Below, piece after piece: positions 10,192 to 22,100 of a stretch of DNA of 64,000 bases. The translations under genes were made by a program, and so were the position numbers. Origin of the DNA: Favolaschia claudopus (Eukaryota > Basidiomycota > Agaricomycetes > Agaricales > Mycenaceae); the NCBI GenBank assembly GCA_037176885.1, contig JAWWNJ010000021.1, positions 1-64,000 of the forward strand, read 5' to 3'. Numbering within the stretch: position 1 is the stretch's first letter; each line of letters starts with the position of its first letter. The notes under the pieces were generated by a model. That model was not told the origin of the DNA, searched no databases, and saw nothing but the letters and a program-made list of their open reading frames with translations.

Positions 10192-11216
10192 ATGGATCTC
10201 CTTGACCACGAACCTTTCGCAACCCTGCAGTTGCCATCTGCTCCCAACACTGGCCTAGAAGCCCCATCGCCCCAGCCGAGCCCTGAAGACAATGCGCATC
10301 TACCGGCAGCATTGCGCAGACATGTCAATAATGATCCTGTCTTTGCTCTCCGACTATCCTCCCAAGTTAAAGGTCGAATGGTGTCCGACGCTGAAGATTC
10401 ACCGGCAACCCCGCCCTCTGTCCCGACTGGCATTAGCGCTGCGGACTTTCTCGACCAGTGGCCCCTGCAGCACCAGGGGGTGCTTATTCCTGAGCCCGAG
10501 CGCCACACCGACACCACAGATCCGGCAAATATATTCCACTTCTGCCCAGATTCAGACACTAATATCCGTATAGAATAGTGACTCTGACACCGATGGGGAG
10601 TATGAGTCTTGTAGCGAGAGTTGCGATGGCGAATGCGACATGGACTTGGAAAGCAACGTAGAAGCCAGCCCTGCTATCACCTCTCTCAACGGCGACACAC
10701 CCTACCACCCAGTCCATACTCATCCTATCGAAATCCACTCTCCCCCCACCTGGGCACCAGATCCCTCATCCCGACCACGTCTTAGCCCAGCACTGGGCCG
10801 ACATTCAGCCAGTCGATTCTACTCCGGTCGAGATAAGCATTCGCCTTCTGTGTGGCAGTCTCTACAGTTATGTCGCACCCTTCGACTTTCGGCGTCCTAT
10901 TTCTGTAGGAGCAAAGTTCGCCTTCACTCGTGCGCTTGTGGGTGAATGGGTGGCATTACGCTGGCTCTGGTCGTGGGATGGATTCGCTCTTCTCCTGTTC
11001 CGCGAGAGCATTCATCAGGACCCATGCACAGTGGCGTTCCCAGCTTTCTGTGTCGACATGCCGCCACCTAGCCTGGACGTGCAGTTCTTGACCACGCAGC
11101 TGGTGGAAGGGTCCGCAAAATTTTACTTCCAGGAGGATATAGCGGACGTTTACGAGGAGGAGGAGGGAATCTACTACGAGCCCGTTGATTATTCCCAGAT
11201 AGCATACTACGCCTAG
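10192..11216 (+). pseudogene. Uncharacterised ORF downstream of the Ty3 relic
   Basis: An ATG at 10192 opens a Pro/Ser/Asp-rich frame to 10578. The sequence continues in a second frame (SDSDTDGEYESCSESCDGEC, about 10560-10790) and then a third, with FAFTRALVGEWVALRWLW, CTVAFPAFCVDMPP, EGSAKFYFQEDIADVYEEEE and EPVDYSQIAYY before the stop at 11214-11216. Together this is about 340 residues with two frameshifts: a low-complexity acidic N-terminus and an ordered aromatic-rich C-terminus. It follows the integrase end by about 200 bases on the same strand, so it could be an extra ORF of that element or a separate captured gene. I do not recognise the family. Confidence 0.4.
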
Positions 11217-11737
11217 AAACGGCCATTTACTCGCTACGACCAGTCGATACTTAACAACGTGACCTACGAAATCATATTTCTTCCATGCCAACTTCCGAAA
11301 TTGTCCCCGTCTCTTCCTAAATCCTTCGGTACATCAGAACGAGGCATCAAAGCGGAGACTTCTAGAATAGTACTCGGGAATGATTACCCACCACCGAGAA
11401 TCTCAAATCTGTCAGGAGAGGATCGCCTGAGCAAAACCAAAACGACAGAATGCAGGGAAATGTCAGCAGCCTGTCCGACAACCCACCCATAAGCGACATG
11501 CGAATTGTCGCACCTTCACCAGGATGGCAGACCAACAGAGACCAACGCTCTCCGAACCCTTCCCAACACCCACGTTCGCACCCTGTTCACTCTGACACCT
11601 GTCACAGTGCTCTTCCGGGGATCATTTTTCTCCCCTGGCCGGCCAGCATCATCCCCAACCGAAATCATCCCTTTCTGGCAATTGAACTCTCAACTTTGTT
11701 GAGGATCACTCAGTGTCAGAGTCAGTAGTTTTGTTGA

Positions 11738-11783
11738 CTTTCCAGCTGAGCTAACTAACCGGTTAGTTAGCTGAGCTGGAAAG
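11738..11783. repeat. 46-bp near-perfect palindrome
   Basis: Arms CTTTCCAGCTGAGCTAAC.. meet at AACCGGTT with no loop and a single mismatch. It lies just downstream of the Ty3-associated ORF. It may be the fused ends of a deleted inverted-repeat element. Confidence 0.85.
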
Positions 11784-12320
11784 TAAGTATTAACTCAGTC
11801 GTGGAGGAAACGACTCCGTTCCTGGGATTCCCCATAGCCTTTCCTCTATGATCGCTGGCAGTTTATCCCACTGGCAGGCTGATCTGATGCCATTCACATA
11901 TATGCAAGGGGTAGCAATCTCTGGATCACCCAATATATCCCACGACCCACCCCCCCCCCCCCCCCCCCCCGAAAAGGCAATGATCATCAGTTGCCATCAA
12001 CCATCACCTCAAGCAAATCGTCCTTTCTACGATGTTTTCGCGCCCGCTGTGCCTGCCAGTGGGTAGAATGTTTTCAGGGTAGTCCTACTCCCCTACTATG
12101 ACCCTTCTTGCTGTGTTTTTTTGGGGTAATACTTTGGCAGTAATACTATTAATACTGGACATTTTGCGAAAAAAAAAAAAAACACACTACTTTCATCGAA
12201 AAAACACGCAGCTTGAGAAATGTACAGAAATAGCACAGGTGATGCCGGCGTACGAAAACACACAAGTAGGCACGTTTTCTCACCACCCGCCCGCACAAAA
12301 AAAAATGCACAGCTGGTACT
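11784..12320. other. Non-coding stretch with homopolymer runs
   Basis: Holds a 21-base C run (11950-11970) and an A run near 12171-12182. No gene supported. Confidence 0.5.
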
Positions 12321-12883
12321 CATAGCGTTGAGCGCCGCATTAACGCTTGAAACCATCGTCTCCATTTCCTTCGCAAAAGTGAGACTAATATGGAGCGAGT
12401 TCCTTGTCAACCTACCGAAAGACGAACTTCCCAGGCGTTTCTGGCCTGCTTCTCGGCGGCCTCTTTGGAAGACATCATATGCAGAAAGCTTGTGACCTCC
12501 AGGGTAGCATTTCGGTAGATGTCTCTTGCGCTATCTGTAACAGTGCAACAGCTTGTGAGCCACAGTATATTATTACCGTTATTTAGCACACCTATGTCAT
12601 TCCAACGACGAAAAGCAAAGCAGAGCTGTGCTATTCGTACATTCAGCGCGGCTGTGGTTTATAAGGAATTATTGCGCTCACGGATCTCGCGAAGATAGCC
12701 AGAATAACTAGTCCATGCCTGTGGAATACTTTTTATCGCCCTGAACACCCAGTCAATGAGCGTCGGCATAAATGTCATTGAAAGAGTATCGCACCTTACG
12801 CAGTCACTCGCCTCTTTCAATGGCACGCTTCTGCACTCCAGTGGCGCCTGCTCTTCTGCCGTCGCAAGCTCGCAGATAGTCAT
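12320..12883 (-). pseudogene. Hypothetical fungal protein fragment
   Basis: Two adjacent minus-strand frames (12883-12659 and 12589-12407) read as parts of one product: MTLSMTFMPTLIDW-like and TSYSGYLREIRERNN, then DIYRNATLEVTSFLHMMSSK and EAAEKQARNAWE. Amino-acid composition looks protein-like in both and shadow-like on the opposite strand. There is no motif I can name, no clear splice pair joining them, and a stop between. It ends about where the LINE tail at 12885 begins, so the LINE may have inserted beside or into it. Confidence 0.3.
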
Positions 12884-12884
12884 T

Positions 12885-13398
12885 CTTGAACTTGAACTTG
12901 AACTTGATTTCTATATACGCCGTACCTGGCCCTAAGGGCTATGCGGCAGTACTAGCTGGATAAGCCAGCTGTGGGTGTAAAGGGTAAGCTACTGGGGTTG
13001 GGATGATATACTAAGCTATAAGTAACAGTGAAGATAAGTAAAAGGTGTTAACGGGCGGGGAAACTTGATGTATGGAGTAACGGAAGGGGAAGCGTTTTTA
13101 ACAGCGGGGGCGGGGATGCGTACAAACTATATATATGCTAATATGTAGGAGTTGAGAATTATAAGTATGTAAGGTATAGTAGGGAAAATAAGAGAGAAAA
13201 GGAGAAAAGGATTTGCGTAGCTTAATTGAAGCGGCCAGTCTTGTGAATGAATTCGATAACGGGTTTGAGGAGCTTGGGATGGTTCAAGAGAGTGCGCATG
13301 TCAACAGCCCCAAGAACACCCGCTGAGTACGACGCATCTTGGAGAGGAGCACGAAACCGAGACCAGGCTGGGCAGTGGAGAAGGAAATGGGCTCTGGA
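12885..13398 (-). mobile_element. LINE 3' end: RT tail, 3' UTR and hexamer tail
   Basis: The last 58 codons of a non-LTR retrotransposon pol read SRAHFLLHCPAWSRF to KPVIEFIHKTGRFN, with the stop at 13222-13224. The H..C and C-terminal FI..TGRF pattern is common at the ends of fungal LINE proteins. Beyond it lies a 3' UTR and, at 12885-12907, a (TCAAGT)n tail on the minus strand. A related 3' UTR (GTACCTGG near-identity) lies at 32752. The 5' part is cut at about 13398, where unrelated coding sequence begins. It may belong with the LINE endonuclease at 15.15-15.86 kb on the same strand. Confidence 0.7.
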
Positions 13399-13424
13399 CT
13401 GTGGCGGGGGGATGATGGTGTCCA

Positions 13425-14500
13425 ACGGCTCTGTAATATTGACGGGGTTCACCGGCGGGATGGGAACCTCGAGTTCGACATTGTCGTCTTGTATGAAAAT
13501 GTTGTCTTGTTCTTCTCCCGGACGAGCGGACATGAAATTGAACGTCGAAGGCTCATCCGCAACTACAACTAATTTAGATCTCGACCACACAGAAACTAGA
13601 GCAACTCACCGTTAACTGAAAGATTAGGCTCACCATCTGGCTGCGCGACGAATTGGATTGCAGGCAGGACATCAGTCAAGTTGTCCTCAGCGTTCAGAAT
13701 GTCTACAAATTGCTGTCGCGCTGTATAGTTCGCACCGGCTGCCAACGTGGACTGCTCTGAAAACCACAGAATCATCTTCTTGTGGTGCGCCTCGAGCTGC
13801 TGCGGAATTTTGTAGTACAGCCGCATGTTGGAATCGGTGATTGTGTGAGGTTGGAAGTTGACTTGCGCATTCCACCAAGGTGTAAATTTCTCCCAGTCAA
13901 TATTCTTGTGTCGCTCGTGGGGAGGATAGTTTGTCCCTGTTGTCTTCCGGAACTCTGGCCGATTGATATTAACCTTGAAAAAAATGAGCTCGCGCATCGT
14001 GTGTGGGGGAAGAAGTGGATAAAGGACACGTTGGCGGAGCTGGAGATAGCGATATTGATATATTGGTTTAGTTGATAGTCGCGTCAGAATGTGGACGAGA
14101 GTGTCGCGATGATGGGGTATACCAGTAACGCGGGGCCGGGGGAGAGTGGTGATATTGTACTTTTCTGCGAGAGAGGCTGAGATGGGATCCCAATTGTTTC
14201 GGATGTCGCAATCCGTGTCGATAGCACGCGAGGAAGTGGGAATGAGAATTTGAGACCGACCATCGCAGCCAGGTCTACAATCTCGTCCCGAACCCAAATA
14301 TCGTGGTGGCCGCGATATTTTGCTCCCGTACGGTTGTAAAATCCAACCTGTGGGATATTGAAATTATAAGAACGAGAAAATGATTGAAAGTTCTGACCCT
14401 CTTGTTCCGACGGGCGCTGAACGCTTTCCTTGCTCTGACACATGCTGCATGGGGGATGAAGCCGGTGATGGTGCGCGATCTTATTCTCACTATCAATCGC
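13425..14500 (-). pseudogene. Uncharacterised multi-exon TE-associated gene
   Basis: Minus strand. A 3' splice site (cccacag) at about 14345 leads into GAKYRGHHDIWVRDEIVDLA and KFSFPLPR. After a frameshift near 14165 come KYNITTLPRPRVTGIPHHRD, LVHILTRLSTKPIYQYRYL, FRKTTGTNYPPHERHKNIDW, FTPWWNAQVN and MRLYYKIPQQLEAHHKKM. A further intron near 13590-13610 precedes a short acidic tail that runs into LINE sequence at 13398. I recall similar multi-copy proteins in mushroom-forming fungi, always without assigned function. No catalytic motif is visible. The frameshift and the fused LINE end argue that it is dead. Confidence 0.45.
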
Positions 14501-14843
14501 CTTCTCCGCCGCCTTCGAGCCATTGGTGTATTCATGAGCTGGTCCTACGGCTTCGTTGACGATGTCAATTTCGGCACAGCCTCGAAATCACCCTCGCAGA
14601 ATGTGGGGAATCCACTTAAAAAGGAAGTACGTCCGAGACGCGCTTGCAACTAACTCGCGTCTCCTGGCGTTGTTCGTTATTACCATATCCGAGGGGAATA
14701 AATTAGTAGAGTTACGCAAATCCCTCTTGCGCGACTTGTGAGCAAGGGTGTAGCTGGAGTGCTTCAGCCTGATCCCTACTGACCCATATTGATTACGCAC
14801 CCTTTCGGGTGATTGATCCTGCCCAAGGCCCCAAAGCTGCTTG

Positions 14844-14997
14844 GAGCAGCACTTTTTCACCGTTCCAAGAAAGGAAACAACGTGCCGATTCGTGCCGCAT
14901 CGCTTGAGTTGCCTTTCTGAGCGACTTCTATCAGCGTACACGCTCACTGCTCTACTCGCTGTCCTGCGAGCCTCTTGGAACGACGAGCAACAAGGTC
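14844..14997 (+). repeat. About 155-bp sequence shared inverted with the MITE at 24.5-24.9 kb
   Basis: Almost identical to the inverse of about 24705-24858, including the sequence coding EQHFFTVPRKETTCRFVPHR on this strand. Here it lies outside any visible inverted-repeat element, whereas there it sits inside one. The surrounding 14.5-15.1 kb has no supported gene. Confidence 0.8.
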
Positions 14998-15149
14998 TGT
15001 GTTCGATCGGGAATTCCCGCGTACCTCTTGCACCCAACAAGCACAATTATATGCATTATCCTGGAATGTGGTTCCACAGTTGAATATGATTGCGGTATCA
15101 CACCTTGTAACTTTCACCTTGTAACTTTTAGAAGTTTTGGGGTCCAGGT

Positions 15150-15861
15150 AGGCCATTTAGCGACTTGTTCTAGTTCTCTTTCGTATCTCAATCCCCTTTC
15201 TTGTATGAAGTCCGCGAGCTCTTTGTCGCTGTTCAGGTGTTCCGGCCAAGTCTAGCGACCTGGCCCCGTTGTTGGTGCATCCTTATAGGTAAGTCGTAGG
15301 GATATCATTCTGTGGTCGGTGTATATCCCTGTTGTCTGAATTTTCCATTCAAAGGATTGGTCGAATATTTCCCGCGTGATGTGGAATCGGTCGATGCGGG
15401 ATTGCGTTGAAAGTGTAGTCTCGTGTGGTGGGGAAGGTATGTCGCCACCCATCGATCATTCCGAGGTGTGATTTCAATAGATCCAGTTCCATGACCGCCT
15501 CTTCCGAGTCTTTGTGGCTCGGTAGCCTATCGATTGCTTCTTCAACGACGTTCATGTCACCACCAAAAATGTCGGGTTTGAGGTGCGGGTTTTGTTCAAA
15601 GAATTCTCGGAGTGTTTTCCAGAAGAGTGCGTTCTCCGCCGGCGCGTTAGGAGCATAGACACCGAGGAGGCGTACCACGCCGGGTTCGTGTGTTCGGAGC
15701 CTGCGTGGCTCGTCCTCTTTTTCTTCGTGAGTTTCTATCTCGATCAGCATGGCACGGCCGGGTATAATTTCTTGGGTGCGAATATTTTCTGTTCTCATGA
15801 GATCCTTATTGACCACCGTCCGCTCGCCGTAGTATGGTGCGCTCGGCCTAAACACCACCAA
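15150..15861 (-). pseudogene. LINE apurinic-like endonuclease domain
   Basis: The minus-strand frame carries LLGVYAPNAPAENALFW, DIFGGDMNVVEEAIDRLPSH and GMIDGWRHTFPTTRDYTF. After a one-base shift near 15415 it gives QSRIDRFHIT and TTGIYTDHRMISLRLTYKD. These match the conserved motifs of the endonuclease/exonuclease/phosphatase fold that nicks target DNA for target-primed reverse transcription in LINEs (GDMN, SRIDR, TDHRM). The N-terminal glutamate motif and the reverse transcriptase are missing. A LINE 3' end on the same strand lies 1.7 kb further on, so one LINE may have been split by later insertion or deletion. Confidence 0.8.
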
Positions 15862-15969
15862 ACAAGAACGAAGTTTATTCCACCTGATCTAAACCTTCCC
15901 ACGACTGATCCTCTGGCCAAAACACTCCGATTAGATAGTAGTACAATCCCTCAAGAGGGATTCTTCATC

Positions 15970-16100
15970 CGCTCAAAACTCACAATAAATACTTTTCCCG
16001 CGAGGCCGATTTGAGACATCAGTGATGCAATCAATCAATCAGTCATGTGACATGCCTAATTTAGGTTACCACTGATCGACTCCCTCATTTTATATGCTCT
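15970..16100 (-). repeat. Relic related to the LTR-like block at 7.3 kb
   Basis: The inverse of this segment shares GATTGATTGATTGCATCACTG and TATTTATTGTGAGTTTT with 7300-7380. It probably marks the end of a dispersed LTR or other repeat. Confidence 0.5.
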
Positions 16101-16760
16101 CAGAGACCAGCAGAGACCTCTGTGACCTCGCTGCTACACCAATTGAGGCTTCCTTGTATGTTTTAACTCTGCCTGGCCCCAATCGTGCAGCACAAAATAC
16201 AATCCGAGCTCAACCGAGCATTGGACGCCATGATGATATCAACTTCCAACAACGATGTTCTTCCTGCAAGTCAGCATGTAGCCCCAAACAGCAATGGTTG
16301 GCGACACTCAAGGAGCCATGGGAGTACTACCAAGAGCCAAAACAAAGGCGCGTCCCGCGGGCGATCCAAATTACGGCGGAGGGGTGACTAGCGGAAGCAA
16401 AGTCAAGCGTGTAAGAAAGACCAGGTACGTTCATCTATTCATTTATTTTCTATCGACGTCTATCTCTAACGATAATCCAGAGCTCCTGCACCCGTTGTGC
16501 ACACGCAAAATGCCCCGGAAACTTCGACTCAACCTCTCCCTGCAACACCTCTCCCTGAAACACCGACTACAAACACCACATATATTGCCCCAGCAGCTCC
16601 TGTTATCCAAACCTATCTCCCCACACCGCCCCACATGTACCCAGGATCTGCACCGTTGTTTTATCAGCCTCTCGCCCCATACTATCGAGTACTACCCATA
16701 TGTAACATATCCCGGCTATCCTCCTCCACATCCACCTCAATCCTGAATACTGTGCAATAA
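16094..16760 (+). pseudogene. Possible hypothetical gene fragment, Thr/Pro-rich
   Basis: The frame from 16294 encodes a basic segment (KARPAGDPNYGG, GSKVKRVRKTR) ending at a possible donor (caggtacgt). A frame at 16497-16760, preceded by a possible acceptor (aatccag), encodes a Thr/Pro/Ala-rich tract (PETSTQPLPATPLPETPTTN, YIAPAAPVIQTYLPTPPHMY). Joined, they would look like a small protein with a low-complexity tail, similar in style to the intact gene at 25.3-26.8 kb. Start and end are unclear. Confidence 0.25.
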
Positions 16761-17369
16761 AGAAATACTCTCAGCCAAGGGCTCGCATCAATAGGAAATT
16801 ACTCCCGACTTTCGAAGAAACCACAAAGGCAGGAATACCATCAACTTCAGTTCACACGGTTCCGAGTCCATCAATTCCATTCCTCCCCAAAAAAAAATCA
16901 GAACCATTAGCCTGGGCAGCAGTCAAAATTGCACAAATTCCTGAATTCAGCTCTATGGTAGCAGGTTTTACCGGGACTGCGGCACTAAGACAAGAAGTAT
17001 GGCTTGAGTTGTGTATGTAAGGCTGATTTAACGAAACTTTGCCTTTGCTTTGCCTCTCACAAGATCATTTCTGTTCAGGCTGGACGGAATTAGCGCAAGC
17101 TCCCCCTTTTCTGTAAGCCGGGGACCGGCATTACAATACATAGTTAACATGTTACAGCTAAATCCAAGATTTTGACCGCTTTAGTGGACAATCCGGCATC
17201 TGCCGCACTTCCATATATAGTAAATTCGTGACAATGTCACATATGTCACCCGGTGTGACAGTATGCAGGAATGCATATTGCTCATAATGCATAGCGCTTG
17301 GAGGTCCACGGACGCTATGCATTATGAGATGTTCAACTGTACACACAAACCACCGACTTTCTTGTCGTG
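16761..17369. other. Non-coding stretch with a hairpin
   Basis: No gene supported. It contains the perfect inverted repeat at 17281-17328 and a TGTGACA-rich patch at 17228-17260. Confidence 0.4.
17281..17328. repeat. Hairpin with perfect 16-bp arms
   Basis: CTCATAATGCATAGCG and its exact inverse are separated by 16 bases. It lies in non-coding DNA with no U-run after it, so it is not a terminator in the bacterial sense. It may be a minimal foldback relic. Confidence 0.85.
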
Positions 17370-18235
17370 GTCGCCAAATGGATACAAGACGAGAATTGGT
17401 TAAACGGTAAATGATATGTTCTCGCCTGCGATGCTATCCGCGCCGCCAATAAGGTCTGGTACGGAATTGGCGTTTATACAGTGATGGAACTCTTCTTCCT
17501 CGCCGGTTCGTGCTTTCCTTGTATTTAGATCCTTTCATTGACAATCTCCCAGGGCTATCGCCGTTTATCACTGTGTGCAAGCTGTTCTCCAGTCCCTCTC
17601 GGACAGCTCGCTTTCCCGCGGCTTATTACACCTGCATCCACGTCGGAGAAGCAGGGTTGTGGTAGGAGTCGCTTTCTTCCTTTTTTCATTGTATCATTCT
17701 AATCGCGAGACAGGCGGCTCCTGAGCCCGTGCATCCATGAGGGCGTTCTCGCTCCCACCACCGAGCAGCGCCTGAGGTATGCCGACTGGCTCTACGTCTG
17801 GGGAAAGGAGCGTGTTTACATGTGTCGATTCGCATGAGTCGACTCCTCAACTCGTACAACGTAAGTATTCTCTTGTCTCCTCGTCTCCTCCTCGCCTCGA
17901 GAGCTTACTCTGCTATGTCAGAAAACTCTTGAAGCATATGCTGCTGCCAGCGAGGTGACGAGCGAACTCATTTACGCTCTGACGCATACTCTCCTCTTTA
18001 TCTTCCATCTGAAGAACTCAAGCTGGCACGACACGACACTTTCTCGTACCATGGATCGAAGGAGATGTGGTCCATTCTCCGCAACTTTCCTCAAACTCTG
18101 CACTGGAGCAGCAATCCTGTGTTCGTCTCTCCTTCTCTCTAACTGTTTCCCCACTCACTTATCTTCTAGTCATCATAAACGAGTGCCCAACATAACCGAG
18201 CTATCTGGTGATGCAAGGAACTCACTCTTGTTTTA
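17370..18235 (+). pseudogene. Uncharacterised multi-exon gene remnant
   Basis: Several short coding-like blocks are separated by intron-like gaps with GT..AG edges: IRAANKVWYGIGVYTVMELF (about 17435-17505), LSPFITVCKLF (about 17553), YYTCIHVGEAGLW (about 17620-17660), then EELKLARHDTFSYHGSKEMW and ILRNFPQTLHWSSNP (about 18012-18120), and a last block at VIINECPT after an acceptor (ttctag) near 18170. The blocks need at least one frame change. The style matches a family I recall from mushroom genomes with no known function. A remnant is more likely than a working gene. Confidence 0.35.
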
Positions 18236-18536
18236 GAGTTACTCTAAATTTGATGAGATGATGGGTGATTAGCTGGAAAGTCCAAAACACTCAAGGCGTG
18301 TCCATCGGTCTTCTCGAGTATTGCGGAATTCCCCAGCACTTTGAAGAGCGCATTACTACGAAACTGGAAGCGACTTGCACTTCAGAATATTTAGTTAGCT
18401 ACTGTACATTTGCATCACTAGTGTACTATTGTATCTCATTACATCCTTTTCTCTAGCTATCTGTTATTAATACTCTGTTCTGAACTAGCTGTTTCTCATT
18501 CTGACCGAATACTTGAGTTTCTCCGCCGCCTCGGTG

Positions 18537-18944
18537 TGACCTTGTGACCTAGTGACATCAATGCGCAAGAGAGAGGTCAGAAAAGTCAGTGGGGGTGTCA
18601 TAGCTAAGGAATTTGGAAGAGTACATTCTGTTTATATCCCTAAAACAAACATCCTGAGCCCTTGAAACTCTACCCATACTTCATACACAAAATTCTGTGC
18701 AACACCTCGCACTCCTGTCACCGGATGTCACAACGTGTGACTACAGTGACAGTCGTGACCCAGTGACACCAAAGCCGCCACACAGAGGCTGAAAGGTCAG
18801 TGGGGGTGTCATAGCTAAGGTTTTATGAGGAGTACATTTTGTTTCTATAGCTAAAACAAGCATCCTGAGCCTTTGAAACCCTACCCATACTTCATACACA
18901 AAATTCTCTGCAAAACCTCGCACTTCTGTCACGGAACGTCACGG
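18537..18944. repeat. Imperfect tandem duplication of about 205 bp
   Basis: Two head-to-tail copies (about 18537-18745 and 18746-18944), each with GTCAGTGGGGGTGTCATAGC, ACCCATACTTCATACACAAA and a TGTCAC-rich end. Divergence is roughly 15-20 percent by eye. The array directly precedes the hairpin at 18945 and lies downstream of the MULE-like gene, so it may be a tandemly repeated element end. Confidence 0.85.
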
Positions 18945-18977
18945 TGTGTGATCGATCGAACTTCGATCGATCACACA
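18945..18977. repeat. Perfect palindrome, 16-bp arms, 1-base centre
   Basis: TGTGTGATCGATCGAA, then C, then its exact inverse. It contains nested GATCGATC and sits immediately after the tandem duplication. Confidence 0.9.
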
Positions 18978-19149
18978 CATCATCGAAGTGACATGTACTT
19001 ATAAGTAAGTCTGTTGTATCCCTTGCTTCAGTAGTCTCTTGTATTCCCGTTCCCCCACGAATACTTGTTCCCGCAACCTTCATGCGCTCGTCGCTGATTC
19101 AATACAAGATAACGCTACAAGTGCAAGGAATACGAACCTTTCAATCGCC

Positions 19150-22100
19150 TCAACCAGCGACAATTTTGTGCCGGTCATGGCGTTCGTCCAATGATGCTGC
19201 GTCTCGCCCGTGTTTGTTGTCGCAGGCGTCGTGTCCCAGTCATCGGGATAAATATTTGAGAGTGCTTTGACGAGACAAGGTATAATCCAATCGTGAATCT
19301 CCTTGTGCGCCCACCAATCTTAATGTTGTAAGCAGGCAGTTGTTATAGGGAAAAATAAAACGCACCCTGTATTTTTTTAATGCCGAGGTCGTTCACAAAA
19401 CGCGAAAACTCTTCCAAACGCTCCTTCGAATCAATATACATGAAATTCATCAAGCGGTTGTACTGCTCCGGTGTGACCAGGCTTTTGAAATCGTGGATGG
19501 CTCTGCGGTATGAGAATTATAGTATTCAAAACGGGTATGGAATTGCGACTCACTCCTTGGTGTGCCGATAACAAATTTTGACGAAATATTTTGCAGCTTC
19601 CGCCGGCGTGATGTCGTTAGGGATTCCACTGTATTCAGGTATGTTCGTTTTCATGACTGAGCGCGCGATGCCGATGACTTGCGCCGCCTCCATATCAGCA
19701 TTCATTACGAGTAAATTACCGCCCGGAACGAAGCGCTTCATTCCCAGGACCTTTCCGGTGATCAACTCCTTGACTCGTTGGAGCTCGTCGAACAAAATTT
19801 CGTAGAAATCCGCGCTTGCTTGCGCGATTTATGTAGGCGCGAATTGCGGTAACGGCTGAGTTACTTTTGTTTAGCCATGCTCGGAAATAGAAATAAATAA
19901 ACATTCGCACCGCGCTCGACAGCCTTGAAGAATAATGCCAACTCCCACTCGTTCATCTCGCCCTCCACGCGCTTGAACGTGGTATCATCATCGAACGCCC
20001 GAACCCCTGGGTCATCGAGGAGTTTGATCAAGAACGGAACACCAGTAATTATGATAACACCGCCGTCGTTAACTGCACGACAACAGTGAATGTACCGCTG
20101 ATCAAGCGGTTTTTTCTGATCCTCCAGAAACAGCTGGAATGCGCCTGTGGATTATGTGAGAAAAGTCAATTGAGTAGTAATGCTAGAACACACCTGGAAT
20201 CCCCATGCCGGCGGGATATTTTTTGACCTTCTGTTCGCGAACCATGTCCCGTTTAGAACGCATATTTCCGAGTGCGGGAGACCAAGCAGACGGCGGCTGC
20301 CCATCACAAAGGAGAAGAGAAGACTCAGCTGGGTCGTATTGAGCGTCAAATAGGACACGATATATATTTGGAGACGCACCACGATCGACATCATGCACAG
20401 TTGCACCAACAACGCCACGTTTCTCAATACAGGTCTCGTATTTGTCCTGCACAGATAAAGAGACTTTGACGAGTGGAGGTAACGGATGACGGTGCGGAAT
20501 AGGGATTGCATTGTGTAGAATGACGGCCTTACGAATGGATTCGTCTCGAGGAACGAAAATATTCCTCTTGACTCGGCATTTGTAATGGCTCATCTCGCTG
20601 TTCGTCACGACATGGCCATTCACAATATGGGGATGATCTATACAGGTTCAAAAGAGACGTTAACATTGACCACGATGAAAAACAGCACAACTTACGACAA
20701 GCCTTCAATTTATTTCCAGTCCGCGCGGCTATGATTCGCGAGCACGGTTGAGTGTCTTTGGAAGTTCCTTCCGCGATGCGCTCGCCGCGAAAGAGCTTCA
20801 TCAGAAAGGTCTGGCTGACCCTTTCCGGGAGGCTGAAGGTGCGATGATTCTCTTTGAAAGTCTTTCGCCATCCATTGCAAGCGACCCAATAATCCTGGCC
20901 GTTCACCGAGCCCTAGATTGATCTCAGAATTGCCAAAAGAGCGAAAATATAAGACAAGCAAACGTTTGTCAGCGGCATTAATTTCGGCTTTCCCTTACAG
21001 ACATTCCCCTCCGAATCTACGGCCGTGCAGCGCTTGGAGTTGATAAGTGTGAAGAATCTGTTGAGGACAGTGAGAAAGCACAATAGATAACCACGATCAC
21101 TTGCGTTGCGGTGATATCTTCAACAGTCGTCCCTTCATTTCGGCATGTATTCTGCTGCGCGTTGAGAACAGCATCGCGCGTGGCAGGATCGAGGTCGTAG
21201 CGGTCGACCTCAATAAGCTTGCGATCGATTCGCTCGCATGCATGAGCACCCCTACATCCCATTCGAGCGCGTCGGCACGGGAGTTTAGGCTGTCCAGGCT
21301 CGAGCAGAACCATGGGATCGCCGTCTGCTTGCCCGCTGCCGTCGCTTTTCCAGGAATCATTGTCCTAAAGACCTAGATGAGCGCATATTCGTAAAGAACA
21401 AAAAAGAAACGTGCGTGATTTTTAATCAGGCAATCCAACGTATATAATTTGCCTGTCTTGGGATTGATATCGGAATCGAATTTCGAACCGAAGTCGAGGA
21501 CAAAGGCTGTCGGAATACGGGGATTAGGCCAGATCGAGGGGATGATGCCGGGAGGCATGATGTATTCGATGCGCTCGACCGTTGTTTTCTCCAAGTTTTC
21601 TCGGTAATACGGAATCGCCCTTCCAAGACCAGAGACGTGATACCGGGGTCTTGCCAGAGGGTGTCAGACTTTCGTAGCTTGCTTTCCCAGTTGTCGGCGT
21701 CGAAGTCCTCGTTGTCCGAGTCTTTCACGGAACATCATCAAGTTGCGCGTCAAAGAAAACTCGAGAATTCTCACCATCACTGGCGTCGAGGCCCTCGCTC
21801 GATGGAAGGGTGAGAATCGAGGAATCACCCGTGTCGTCTTGCTTCAAAACAAGTTGAAAACGTCAACACGCAATCAAAAAACAAACAATTTTGAAACTCA
21901 CCGCTGCTCATATCAATTCCTTCCGCAACCAGTGGACTTGAAGAGCGACCTGATGGTTGAAGAAGTGCATCCGAGACTTCCTCGATATCGGAGTCGTTGT
22001 CCAACAGAATTTCTAAGACGTCGTGACCATTTTCTTGGTAGGTACGCAGCCGCACTGTATCGGTAGTGTTGAGTGAGAGTCCAGACGTGTCGCCTGATTC

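Noticed and set aside
18945..18977. Transcription terminator
   Set aside because: Strong hairpin, but no U-run and a eukaryotic context; kept as a palindrome only.
18537..18977. CRISPR-like array or Helitron terminus
   Set aside because: Only two long, directly adjacent units without spacers, and no helicase or CTRR end.
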